A DNA stretch of 17,798 nt from Bacillota bacterium (lineage in GTDB: Bacteria > Bacillota_A > Clostridia > Lachnospirales > WQUN01): NCBI GenBank assembly GCA_009786175.1, contig WQTQ01000194.1, positions 1 to 17,798 on the forward strand, given 5' to 3'. Position 1 is the stretch's first letter. Each line of letters starts with the position of its first letter. The notes beneath the pieces are model-generated. The model was not told the DNA's origin, made no database searches, and saw only the letters and a list, made by a program, of their open reading frames with translations. Below, one piece after another: positions 8,028 through 15,205 of this stretch. Both the position numbers and the translations under genes were made by a program.

Positions 8028-8075
8028 AAACTACCCCTGATATCGCATTAGTCAATGTGATATCAGGGGTAGTTT
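8028..8075. terminator. Bidirectional intrinsic terminator, copy 2 of the dispersed hairpin family
   Basis: Arms of 22 nt (8028-8049 and 8054-8075) around the loop AGTC pair completely except for one G-T at 8045/8058, which is still a wobble pair in RNA from the plus strand. An A run precedes and a T run follows (AAACTACCCC...GGGGTAGTTTTC), so it can act both ways. It lies between the convergent amidase (ends 8016) and the DUF6514-like gene, whose stop codon touches the stem. The core TACCCCTGATATC is shared with the hairpin at 3041-3084. Confidence 0.85.
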
Positions 8076-8453
8076 TCATCTGCCTACATGATATGTATGC
8101 CAAATTGGAATTGGCATGCAACCGGATGCATCGTCGTTGCTTAGTGCTTTTTCCGAAAACCACTCATCTACCATGTCAACCAAAGTTTGCGGTCGTACGG
8201 CACCTTGCGCAAAACAGTGAATCATGGCCATGGCTTCACCTAAATCGTCTGTAACTGCAAATGTTTCGGCTGCCTTGTCTAATGTCCCGTCAATGTTGTT
8301 CCTTACTACTTTAATACCAAACCGGCCTTTGCCGTCATTACTTGGGTTTGGGTACGTACAAAGATAATACTCCAGCAACCATGTTACATCGCCATCTTCG
8401 CTATATCCTTGGACGATTGTAACGGGGGCATTCCTTGGTAAAATAGCGTTCAT
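8076..8453 (-). CDS. Small DUF6514-like protein
   Basis: 125 residues from the start I prefer, the ATG at 8451-8453, which has GAGAGG 8 nt upstream. Two longer in-frame starts (8555 and 8510) lie within or before a clear promoter (8511-8539) and lack ribosome sites, so they are rejected. The centre reads LLEYYLCTYPNPSNDGKGRFGIKVVRN (26-52), then a helical part, AVTDDLGEAMAMIHCFAQGAVRPQTLVDMVDEWF (66-99). This layout resembles the DUF6514 family of Clostridia, whose function is not known. The last 25 residues are polar with a short GCMPIPIWHTYH end. No signal peptide. Transcribed alone, with its terminator directly behind the stop codon. Confidence 0.7.
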   Translation of the reverse strand: MNAILPRNAPVTIVQGYSEDGDVTWLLEYYLCTYPNPSNDGKGRFGIKVVRNNIDGTLDKAAETFAVTDDLGEAMAMIHCFAQGAVRPQTLVDMVDEWFSEKALSNDDASGCMPIPIWHTYHVGR

Positions 8454-8474
8454 ATAGACAACCTCTCTCGAGTT

Positions 8475-8487
8475 CGCACAGTGTGCG
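8475..8487. promoter_or_regulatory. Palindrome in the 5' leader of the DUF6514-like gene
   Basis: CGCACAGTGTGCG has perfect 6-bp arms around one base and sits about 17-30 nt after the predicted transcription start, ahead of the ribosome site. That is a usual place for a repressor operator, though it could also be a small RNA hairpin. It does not match the LexA box. Confidence 0.35.
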
Positions 8488-8510
8488 GATACATTTTGTA
8501 TTTTGTCCAT

Positions 8511-8539
8511 ATAATACCATTTATCCGTATACACGTCAA
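8511..8539 (-). promoter_or_regulatory. Sigma-A promoter of the DUF6514-like gene
   Basis: On the minus strand, -35 TTGACG (8534-8539), a 17-nt spacer and -10 TATTAT (8511-8516) make five of six matches to consensus in each box. Transcription would start near 8504, giving a leader of about 50 nt before the ATG at 8453. Confidence 0.75.
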
Positions 8540-8630
8540 CATATTCGTGTAGCATTATGTGGCAAAGTTGGGCACTTATCTGCGCGTTTTACGCCAATTT
8601 TGCCTAATTTGCCGCAGTTCGACCTAAATT

Positions 8631-10037
8631 CTATACTTTTAACATAAAAGCAACCTCAAAAAGGTCTCCGCGAAGGCTAATCTGCAGCTGTCCGCTCATA
8701 AGTTCTACCAAGCTTTTTGCAATATGCAGCCCAAGCCCGCTGCCTTCGCTGTGGCGAGCCAAATCGCCCCGTATAAACTGCTCTGTTAAGGTTTCAGCTG
8801 GCACATCAATGTGGTTCTTAGATGTATTGCGCAGTGTAAAAATAACATTTGTACCCGTCGCTTCAATTTCCGCAAAAACCCGGGTACCCGGCATTGCATA
8901 TTTTGCTGCGTTGGAAAACACATTTTCCATAGCACGGAACAAATGGCGGCTGTCTGCCAATACATACAACGAAAACCCTGCAGGTTGACGCAGTACAAGA
9001 GTTAAGTCGTTTTCGTCAAAAATATCGCTAAACTCCCCGGCAACCTGACCAAGCATTTCCGATAAGTTTAACGGCTGAATGTCTACTTTTATCGCGCCGG
9101 AACTTGCCTGAGACGCATCAATAAGGTCACTTAAAAGCTGTTTTAGCCGTATGGCTTTTTTGTCCAGCACTTCAATATACGTGGCGGCATCCCCTTGCAA
9201 TTTTTGATTTTTCAGCAAGTCTGTATAATTGATGATACTTGTAAGCGGCGTGCGAATATCATGGGACACATTAGCGATAAGCTCTGCCTTAAACCGCTCC
9301 GATTGTATTTTCTCAATGTTGGCCGCGTCGTACCGGTAAGAAAGCCCAAGCACAAACGCCGCAAAATAATTTAATACACAAAGGGAAACGGCAATACACG
9401 AAATAAAAACAAAAACAGGCGTTACCGCAACCCTCCAGCCCCACGCCCGCCAAAGCACCGAAGCACTGCTAAGCATCTCGTTCCTTGCCAATAACCCTAT
9501 TGCGCCCAAAAGCTCTGTAGACAAAAGTGCCAACAGTATTGCCATTAGTATCCCCATGGCAGCTTTAGGAGCAATATCCGGCAGGTTAAAAAAACGCCAC
9601 CAATATAACGTTTCTTCCATGGTGTCGTCACGGATACGGGCCACAACCTGGGTCAAGATAAAAATCGCGAACAGATACACAACCAACGGCACAAGTAAAA
9701 GTATTAACGCAGACCATGTTCGCATAAAAATTAACCTTACGCAAAATATAAGCAAACAAATGCCAAACAACGATAATAATGAAACATCCAACTTATGCAA
9801 TATAGACGCTTTGCGGGTATGCCATACCCCAAATATAAGCAAGAAAATACACAGCCCAACCATTGGCAGGGCAAAAACACGTATTAATCCACGGTAAACC
9901 AACAGCGGCCCCAGCACCAAACGCAAATAAAAATCGAATGTAATACTCATACTTCGCACCCAGTTTAGGCTAAAAATAAACCCAAGCAGTGCGAGGCCAA
10001 ATTTTGCAGCAGGGTGACAAAGGACTTTTAGCAGCAT
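8631..10037 (-). CDS. Polytopic membrane sensor histidine kinase (VanS-like position)
   Basis: 468 residues. The N-terminal half is hydrophobic with about six membrane segments (roughly 10-28, 42-70, 84-104, 108-131, 160-182, 204-232) and only short loops, with no large outside sensor domain. The kinase core follows: HisKA with the phosphorylated His259 in NVSHDIRTPLTSI, N box near Asn372/Asn376 (ENVFSNAAKYA), and ATP-lid G box GSGLGL at 432-437. It should autophosphorylate and pass phosphate to the regulator encoded just before it. The ATG overlaps the regulator's stop by one base (TAATG), so translation is coupled. The stimulus is probably in or near the membrane; the carboxypeptidase gene in the same unit points to cell-wall stress. 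No terminator is seen behind the gene. Confidence 0.95.
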   Translation of the reverse strand: MLLKVLCHPAAKFGLALLGFIFSLNWVRSMSITFDFYLRLVLGPLLVYRGLIRVFALPMVGLCIFLLIFGVWHTRKASILHKLDVSLLSLFGICLLIFCVRLIFMRTWSALILLLVPLVVYLFAIFILTQVVARIRDDTMEETLYWWRFFNLPDIAPKAAMGILMAILLALLSTELLGAIGLLARNEMLSSASVLWRAWGWRVAVTPVFVFISCIAVSLCVLNYFAAFVLGLSYRYDAANIEKIQSERFKAELIANVSHDIRTPLTSIINYTDLLKNQKLQGDAATYIEVLDKKAIRLKQLLSDLIDASQASSGAIKVDIQPLNLSEMLGQVAGEFSDIFDENDLTLVLRQPAGFSLYVLADSRHLFRAMENVFSNAAKYAMPGTRVFAEIEATGTNVIFTLRNTSKNHIDVPAETLTEQFIRGDLARHSEGSGLGLHIAKSLVELMSGQLQISLRGDLFEVAFMLKV

Positions 10038-10738
10038 TACGCCAACCTCACAATTTTATACCCCAGGCCGTAAACAACTTTCAAGTACCGCGGCTCTTTA
10101 GGGGTAATCTCTATTTTTTCGCGGATATTTCTTATATGAACCGACACGGTTTTGGATACGTTAAACGGCGGCTCGTCCCAGCAAGCTTCATATATTTGAT
10201 CTGATGAAAACACTCTGTCCAAATTACTAATCAGAAATTTTAATATACGGTACTCCAGTGCCGTTAGCTGAACCTCTGCGTCATCTACGCTTACGCGCTT
10301 CTGCTCGTCATCCAGTACAAGGCCCCCTGTTTGGTAGACATTTTCCGACTGTCCGGCCTCTTTCATACCGCCAAGCCGCGCATACCTGCGAAGGGCCGCC
10401 CTCACCCGTGCCATTAGTTCTACCGGGTTAAAGGGTTTGACAACGTAATCGTCACCGCCCATGTTAAGCCCCAGTATACGGTCTGTATCTTCACCTTTTG
10501 CGGATAAAAATATTATGGGCGCATTGCTTTGCTTGCGGATTTCTACCGCGGCGGCAATTCCGTCCATTACAGGCATCATTATATCCAAAATTACAAGGTG
10601 AATATCCTCGGACTGTATAATACTTACAGCTTCCCGCCCGTTGGCGGCCTTGCGTACGGCGTAGCCTTCCTGGGTAAGATAAATTTCTAAAGCGGAAAGA
10701 ATGTCCGCGTCATCATCACAAACTAAAATTATATACAT
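10037..10738 (-). CDS. OmpR/VanR-type response regulator
   Basis: 233 residues from the ATG at 10736-10738, chosen because GGGAGGAG stands 7 nt upstream and the protein then opens with the usual MYIILVCDDD; a longer in-frame start at 10765 would place that ribosome site inside the gene. The receiver domain has the acidic pocket Asp8-Asp10, phosphoacceptor Asp52 (LVILDIMMPVMDG), Ser79 and Lys101 (VVKPF). The C-terminal winged helix (about 135-232) is the Trans_reg_C type, ending VVYGLGYKIVRL. When phosphorylated it should bind promoter DNA. It lies 17 nt after the VanY-like gene and overlaps the kinase gene by one base, forming a VanY-R-S-like operon. Confidence 0.95.
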   Translation of the reverse strand: MYIILVCDDDADILSALEIYLTQEGYAVRKAANGREAVSIIQSEDIHLVILDIMMPVMDGIAAAVEIRKQSNAPIIFLSAKGEDTDRILGLNMGGDDYVVKPFNPVELMARVRAALRRYARLGGMKEAGQSENVYQTGGLVLDDEQKRVSVDDAEVQLTALEYRILKFLISNLDRVFSSDQIYEACWDEPPFNVSKTVSVHIRNIREKIEITPKEPRYLKVVYGLGYKIVRLA

Positions 10739-10755
10739 GCAACCACTCCTCCCAT

Positions 10756-11742
10756 CTACTCCCATGCAGTAATTACATAGCCGCCGCGGTTGCTTGAAGA
10801 TACGTTGAACGGCAAATCTTGCGGCACATACAATTGGCCGTTAACAGGATATTGATACCAAATGTGATACGTTACACCGTCAAGCTGCACGGTTAATTCT
10901 TCACGCCCGGCTAAGTACTCCAGATATTCTTCCAAAACCATACCGTACATTGTCATGTACCACGCATGAACACGTCCAACATAGCGGAAATGCCACGGTT
11001 CGTAGGCAACACCTGTGATGTGAGTTGTACCGTAGGGGTAACGAAGCACCATGCCATGCCGCCAGGCATTTTCTGCAAGCCAAACAGCTTCCGGTGTACC
11101 GCTCATTTCCGCGGAACTTAAAGTTAGCCCCGGTGCCAAAATATCTGCCGCCAAACCAAGATTATGTTCGCTGTGCCCCGGCGGCATTACATACATGCGG
11201 TCTACAGCATTTTCGTATATTTGCGCCTGACGGGCAACATTCCTGTATCCGCTGGTTACAAAAAACTCTGCAACATCCCGGCCGTCTTCAAACAACCCGG
11301 ATATGGCGTTAAGCAAAGTGTAGTGTACTGTTATTTCTGTAGCCCTAACGGGAACTGTGGGCCATGCGTAAACTATGTATGCATAGTCTATTGGGCGGCT
11401 CATTGCCAAATCTCTGTTTACCAGTTTCAAATACCACGTGTCCATAAGCTGGTCAAGCGGCGTTGGTATCAACACAATTTCGTACTCTTCTTCTGTAGGA
11501 TACGGCTCTGTTGTGTTGTCTGGCCGGCTTACACTTGGTAAATTCCCGGAATCTTCCTCCGGCAGTACAACCGGGATGTACCCTGTATTACTGTGAAGGT
11601 GCTGCCACAAAAAGAACACACCGCCTGACAAAATTACTATTACCACAAGCAGCGCGAAAATTGGCCGCATCCCTGTGTCCTGTTTGTGCGTTCTTCTTTG
11701 CGGGGGTCTGCGCCGTGTAACCGGTTGGTCGTACTCTCTCAT
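10756..11742 (-). CDS. Membrane-anchored D-alanyl-D-alanine carboxypeptidase, VanY/M15B family
   Basis: 328 residues from the ATG at 11740-11742 (AAAGGA about 12 nt upstream). A longer frame from a TTG at 11799 has no ribosome site and overlaps the promoter candidate. A basic N-terminus (RRRPPQRRTHK) is followed by one membrane anchor at 27-47 and an acidic linker (60-90). The zinc peptidase spans about 135-275: SGYR (164-167), SEHNLGLAAD with ligands His193 and Asp200, and EPWHFRYVG with catalytic Glu248 and ligand His251. Such enzymes trim the terminal D-Ala of peptidoglycan pentapeptides, lowering binding sites for vancomycin-type antibiotics in VanY systems or editing the wall in general. 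The tail 280-328 is an additional small beta segment. It heads the unit with the response regulator and kinase. There are no vanHAX genes here, so resistance should not be assumed. Confidence 0.92.
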   Translation of the reverse strand: MREYDQPVTRRRPPQRRTHKQDTGMRPIFALLVVIVILSGGVFFLWQHLHSNTGYIPVVLPEEDSGNLPSVSRPDNTTEPYPTEEEYEIVLIPTPLDQLMDTWYLKLVNRDLAMSRPIDYAYIVYAWPTVPVRATEITVHYTLLNAISGLFEDGRDVAEFFVTSGYRNVARQAQIYENAVDRMYVMPPGHSEHNLGLAADILAPGLTLSSAEMSGTPEAVWLAENAWRHGMVLRYPYGTTHITGVAYEPWHFRYVGRVHAWYMTMYGMVLEEYLEYLAGREELTVQLDGVTYHIWYQYPVNGQLYVPQDLPFNVSSSNRGGYVITAWE

Positions 11743-11789
11743 AAATTTATTGCATCCTTTCGGTTGATATGTTTGATTATGCAATTGCC

Positions 11790-11798
11790 AGTATACCA
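11790..11798 (-). promoter_or_regulatory. Candidate extended -10 promoter for the carboxypeptidase-regulator-kinase unit
   Basis: On the minus strand TGGTATACT is an extended -10 (TG-N-TATACT), 47 nt before the chosen ATG. No good -35 lies 17 nt upstream, which extended -10 promoters can tolerate. No terminator separates it from the upstream hydrolase gene, so read-through is also possible. Confidence 0.4.
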
Positions 11799-11838
11799 AC
11801 CAAATTCAAAATCCCGGCTAAAAAAATGCTAAGAAAAT

Positions 11839-12474
11839 TCAAAGGTTTATGAATGGATTTCCGCTTTTCTCCCGGCCAACAGTCGTAGTTCCCCCATGAC
11901 CCGGGTAGACAACCGTATCCTGAGGCAGGGTTAGCAGCTTTGTTTTTATGTTGCGTATAAGCTTGTGGTGGTCTCCCATCGGCAGGTCTGTACGGCCGAT
12001 AGAGCTTGCGAAGAGCGTATCGCCCGAAAACAGATTACTGCCGTCCGCATCATAATAACAAACGCCGCCGGGGGTATGCCCCGGCGTATGAAGGACCTTT
12101 AGAGTAGCATCGCCAAACAAAAAAACATCACCGTCGTTGAACAGTCCGTCCGGCATTATGGATATTTTGTTTAATATACGGTGGGATAAATTCACATCCG
12201 GGTCTTCAAGCATTTGCTTTTCGGATATGTGGCAGTAAATTGGGGCATTTGTTAAAGCCTTCATTTTCGCCGCGCCGGTGATGTGGTCGTAATGGCCATG
12301 GGTTAATAAAATGGCTTTGATTATAATGCTGTTGTCATTTATGGTTTGCATAACAGCTTTTTCATCGGCCTCGTTGCAGCCCGCGTCTATTAAAACCCCT
12401 TCGCCGGAATTTTCGCACCAACACAAATATATGTTTTGCCCCATGCTGTTTTTACTGAATGTTTTTATTTTCAT
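11839..12474 (-). CDS. Metallo-beta-lactamase-fold hydrolase (glyoxalase II-like)
   Basis: 211 residues, a compact cytoplasmic single-domain member. The metal-binding set is complete: THGHYDH (His59, His61, Asp63, His64), His133 in HTPGHTPGG, Asp152 in FSGDTLF, and His193 in VYPGHGG. Small proteins of this type are often annotated as hydroxyacylglutathione hydrolase-like; Clostridia usually lack glutathione, so the thioester substrate is probably another one. The gene starts inside the end of the SDR gene (23-nt overlap) with GGGAG 7 nt upstream of its ATG, which indicates coupled expression. A 96-nt gap without a clear terminator separates it from the VanY-like gene. Confidence 0.92.
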   Translation of the reverse strand: MKIKTFSKNSMGQNIYLCWCENSGEGVLIDAGCNEADEKAVMQTINDNSIIIKAILLTHGHYDHITGAAKMKALTNAPIYCHISEKQMLEDPDVNLSHRILNKISIMPDGLFNDGDVFLFGDATLKVLHTPGHTPGGVCYYDADGSNLFSGDTLFASSIGRTDLPMGDHHKLIRNIKTKLLTLPQDTVVYPGHGGTTTVGREKSGNPFINL

Positions 12475-13255
12475 TATTCTGCTCCCCCAAACTCCAGCCG
12501 TTGTCCCCGTGGTACACCATCAGCTTGCTCATGCCGCCGTCTATCACTATATTTTCACCGGTTATAAACCCGGAACGGCTGCTGTCGCACAGGAACATTA
12601 CCATTTCGGCAATGTCGCTCGGTTTGCCAACTCGCCCTGCCGGGTGCTGAGCCTCATCTGCATGGCTATGGGCCGAGTCTGTAGTGTCAATCCAGCCGGG
12701 GCTTATGGCGTTAACACGAGCACGCCCCGCAAGGCTTACACTCATGGAATGAGTAAGCGCGATTATACCGCCCTTTGCGGCGGAATAACTTTCCGTATCC
12801 GCCTGGGATTGAAACGCCCGGGTAGACGCAATATTTACAATGGATGCATTTTCTGCAAGCAACCCCCAAGATAACAACAAATGCGTCAAATAGTACGGTG
12901 CGGTTACGCCGACACGCTGGACATATTCAAAATCCTCCCACGAACATTTTGAAGTTAGGCCCCGGCGGCTGATACACGCGTTGTTTATCACAAAATCCAC
13001 AGGCGCGCTAAGGGAATCCACAAACCTCTCTAATGTTGTGCTGTCACCAATATCCCCCTGGAATATTGATGGCGGCTTAGTTGGAATGCCCCCGCTTAAC
13101 GGGTGCGGTACATGCCGCATGAAAGAAAACTTGTCTGCGGTGTTTTGGTCAATAATAATTACCCTTGCACCGGCTTTTAATAAATGTTCTGCTACCGCAC
13201 GGCCAATGCCGCTTACCCCGCCTGTTACAATGGCGCGTTTGTTTTTGAAGTTCAT
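12452..13255 (-). CDS. Short-chain dehydrogenase/reductase (classical SDR)
   Basis: 267 residues with a Rossmann fold. TGGVSGIG (11-18) binds the cofactor, Asp36 at the end of the second strand favours NAD(H), NNA lies at 91-93, and the catalytic set is Ser144, Tyr157 and Lys161 (YSAAK), followed by PGWIDT and the usual GENIVIDGGMS near the end. An extra loop of about 20 residues (42-62, HPLSGGIPTKPPS) follows the second strand, and a polar tail (250-267) overlaps the next gene. It oxidises or reduces an alcohol or carbonyl substrate that cannot be named from sequence. GGAG is placed 8 nt before the ATG. It is the first gene of the leftward series and diverges from comM. Confidence 0.93.
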   Translation of the reverse strand: MNFKNKRAIVTGGVSGIGRAVAEHLLKAGARVIIIDQNTADKFSFMRHVPHPLSGGIPTKPPSIFQGDIGDSTTLERFVDSLSAPVDFVINNACISRRGLTSKCSWEDFEYVQRVGVTAPYYLTHLLLSWGLLAENASIVNIASTRAFQSQADTESYSAAKGGIIALTHSMSVSLAGRARVNAISPGWIDTTDSAHSHADEAQHPAGRVGKPSDIAEMVMFLCDSSRSGFITGENIVIDGGMSKLMVYHGDNGWSLGEQNNENKNIQ

Positions 13256-13290
13256 ATTGGTGCTCCTTTCGGTTCGTGGTACAAACCCTC

Positions 13291-13319
13291 TTGTTTTCTT
13301 AACACATTACCGCTATACT
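13291..13319 (+). promoter_or_regulatory. Sigma-A promoter of comM
   Basis: TTGTTT (13291-13296), 17-nt spacer, TATACT (13314-13319), 48 nt before the GTG start. On the opposite strand TTGACA (13327-13332) with a weak TAATGT (13304-13309) at 17 nt could serve the divergent SDR gene; the two would overlap and compete. The plus-strand promoter is the firmer call. Confidence 0.6.
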
Positions 13320-13367
13320 CCCATTGTGTCAAAATCTTTACAATTTGTCAAAGGGGGAAATGCAATC

Positions 13368-14894
13368 GTGTTTATTAAAGTTGCAAGCGGCGCGGTTTTG
13401 GGGGTGGACGGATACATTGTAGATGTGGAAGTAGACCTCTCCAGCGGACTGCCCGCTTTTGATATTGTAGGCCTTCCGGATTCTGCCGTAAAAGAATCCC
13501 GCGAGCGCGTTCGGGCCGCCATCCGCAATGCGGATTATTCTTTTCCGGTGAAACGGATTACCGTAAACCTTGCGCCTGCGGATATTCGCAAATCCGGCCC
13601 GTCTTTCGACTTGCCTATCGCGTTGGGCATTTTAATATGTACGGGTGTGGTCAAGCCGGATGCGGCGGAAGGCGCGTTTTTTGCAGGGGAACTTTCCCTT
13701 GACGGCGCGGTGCGCCCGGTAAACGGAGTCTTGCCAATGGCAATAGCGGCGAAAGCGCAGGGACTCCGTACTTTTTACGTACCGGCAGAAAACGCGAAGG
13801 AGGCTTCTCTTGTAGGCGATGTTACCGTCTACCCTATCGAAAGCCTTGGGGCGTTGGTAGAGCATTTCTTTCGGCAGCCTGTTTCCGCCCTAGATGTTGA
13901 CATCGCAGAGTTATTCCGTGCAGATGAAGATACATACGGCGTAGACTTCGAAGACGTTGCAGGGCAAACCCTTGTAAAACGTGCCTTGGAAGTTGCCGCC
14001 GCAGGGTATCACAACGCGCTTATGATAGGCCCGCCGGGTGCGGGTAAAACCATGCTTGCCCGCCGAATGCCCACCATTTTGCCGGATTTATCCTTGGACG
14101 AAAGTATGGAGATCACAAAAATTTACAGCATAGCCGGGCTGCTCACGCAAAAAAGCCTGCTGATGACACAGCGGCCATTCCGCACACCCCACCATACAGC
14201 TTCGTATATTTCTTTAGCCGGTGGCGGCCGCACACCCATGCCCGGGGAAATGAGCCTTGCCCACAACGGCGTATTGTTTCTGGACGAGCTGCCGGAATTT
14301 CAGAAGAAAGCATTAGAAACCATGCGCCAACCCCTGGAAGACGGACACATAACCGTAACCCGCATAGGCGGCGTATGCACCTACCCTGCGTCATTTTTGC
14401 TGTTAGCCACTATGAATCCATGCCCTTGCGGCTACATGGGTTCGACACGCTGCACATGTACGGAAAGTGAAATTTCACGTTACTTGGACAAAATATCCGG
14501 CCCGCTGCTAGACAGGATTGACATACAGGTAGAAGCCTCCCCCGTAGCCTACGACGAAATTTCTACAGGGCAAAAAGCGGCAGAAGATTCCGCCACCATA
14601 AAAGCGCGGGTAGAAAACGCCCGCGCCCGCCAGCAAAAACGATTTGCAAATAAAAATATTTATTTTAACGCAAAAATGCCTGCATCAATGATTGAAGAAC
14701 ATTGTAAAATGGGGTCTGCCGCGCAAGACATGTTAAAAATGGTGTTTGACAGCCTGAGTTTAAGTGCGCGGGCTTACCATAAAATTTTGAAAATTGCACG
14801 GTCTATCGCAGACTTGGCAGACAGCGAAAATATTACGGAAACCCATGTGGCGGAAGCTATTTCGTACAGGGGGCTGGATAGGAAGTATTGGTAG
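13368..14894 (+). CDS. comM: ComM/YifB family AAA+ ATPase (magnesium chelatase-like)
   Basis: 508 residues from the GTG at 13368-13370, which has AGGGGG about 10 nt upstream; the open frame runs further back, but family members start at this point (MFIKVASGAVLGVDGYIVDVEVDLSSGLPAFDIVGLPD). The N-terminal ChlI-type domain (about 20-165) resembles the Lon protease S5 fold. Walker A is GPPGAGKT at 221-228 and Walker B VLFLDE at 302-307. A cysteine cluster PCPCGYMGSTRCTC (Cys352, 354, 362, 364) may bind zinc. The C-terminal helical lid ends with YRGLDRKYW. In naturally competent bacteria ComM is a hexameric helicase promoting branch migration during DNA uptake recombination; in Clostridia its role is less clear. 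Monocistronic, with its own promoter. Confidence 0.95.
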   Translation: MFIKVASGAVLGVDGYIVDVEVDLSSGLPAFDIVGLPDSAVKESRERVRAAIRNADYSFPVKRITVNLAPADIRKSGPSFDLPIALGILICTGVVKPDAAEGAFFAGELSLDGAVRPVNGVLPMAIAAKAQGLRTFYVPAENAKEASLVGDVTVYPIESLGALVEHFFRQPVSALDVDIAELFRADEDTYGVDFEDVAGQTLVKRALEVAAAGYHNALMIGPPGAGKTMLARRMPTILPDLSLDESMEITKIYSIAGLLTQKSLLMTQRPFRTPHHTASYISLAGGGRTPMPGEMSLAHNGVLFLDELPEFQKKALETMRQPLEDGHITVTRIGGVCTYPASFLLLATMNPCPCGYMGSTRCTCTESEISRYLDKISGPLLDRIDIQVEASPVAYDEISTGQKAAEDSATIKARVENARARQQKRFANKNIYFNAKMPASMIEEHCKMGSAAQDMLKMVFDSLSLSARAYHKILKIARSIADLADSENITETHVAEAISYRGLDRKYW

Positions 14895-14951
14895 ATTTTA
14901 TTCCAAGTTCGGCATGAAAGGATAGTCATTGTCATTATTCCCCTACAATAT

Positions 14952-14974
14952 AAAGCGCGCTTGCGCGCGCGTTT
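14952..14974 (+). terminator. GC-rich hairpin behind comM, possible terminator
   Basis: AAAGCGCGC (14952-14960) can pair with GCGCGCGTTT (14965-14974) around TTGC, with one bulged G at 14971. It lies 57 nt behind the comM stop, but only TTTCG follows, so termination would be weak. Confidence 0.4.
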
Positions 14975-15003
14975 CGTGAACAATAATTCCCTAGAGCATA
15001 AAA

Positions 15004-15046
15004 GAAGGTTGTTGCTACCTACATAAGTAGATTAACAACAACCTTC
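15004..15046 (-). terminator. Intrinsic terminator of the sugar-binding protein gene
   Basis: GAAGGTTGTTG (15004-15014) is a perfect inverted repeat of CAACAACCTTC (15036-15046). The 21-nt interior can form its own hairpin (CTAC-ATAA-GTAG, 15019-15030). Read on the minus strand the stem is followed by TTTTATG, a typical terminator tail. It may also halt comM transcripts from the other side. Confidence 0.65.
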
Positions 15047-15205
15047 GCTAATTACTACATTTTTCGGTTTTTTATTAGCCAGGTCTACCGACAAAACCCT
15101 CAACTTCTTACAACACAACTTTACACTAAAAGTGCGGTTGCGTCAACAATAAATCATTGTGTTGCAATAGTATTATACACAAGTATAATTCCGCTGATAC
15201 AGTCA

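Larger units (their letters stand above)
14895..15205. other. Intergenic region between convergent comM and the sugar-binding protein gene
   Basis: 311 nt without a supported gene. It holds a GC-rich hairpin (14952-14974), a stronger hairpin (15004-15046), and an imperfect inverted repeat (15138-15150 with 15156-15167). The sugar-binding protein stops at 15206, so its message would carry a 3' untranslated part of about 160 nt before the 15004-15046 terminator. No tRNA-like fold or good reading frame is seen. Confidence 0.6.

Noticed and set aside
8454..8555. Longer N-terminus of the DUF6514-like protein
   Set aside because: A near-consensus promoter lies across it and neither early ATG has a ribosome site.
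10739..10765. Nine extra N-terminal residues for the response regulator
   Set aside because: They would encode the Shine-Dalgarno sequence itself, and receiver domains normally begin at MYIILVCDDD.
10756..11742. A true vancomycin-resistance cluster
   Set aside because: No vanH, vanA/B-type ligase or vanX lies in the window; VanY-like enzymes with two-component genes are common in Clostridia.
12311..12874. 187-codon plus-strand frame opposite the SDR and metallohydrolase genes
   Set aside because: It lies wholly antisense to two well-supported genes, shows no family pattern, and is a product of codon bias.
12981..13367. Upstream extension of the comM frame overlapping the SDR gene
   Set aside because: The frame is merely open on the antisense side of the SDR gene. 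The ComM family start, ribosome site and promoter all place the start at GTG 13368.
14952..14974. Alternating GC tract as a replication or recombination signal
   Set aside because: It is short and best explained as a hairpin behind comM; no iterons or DnaA boxes lie near.
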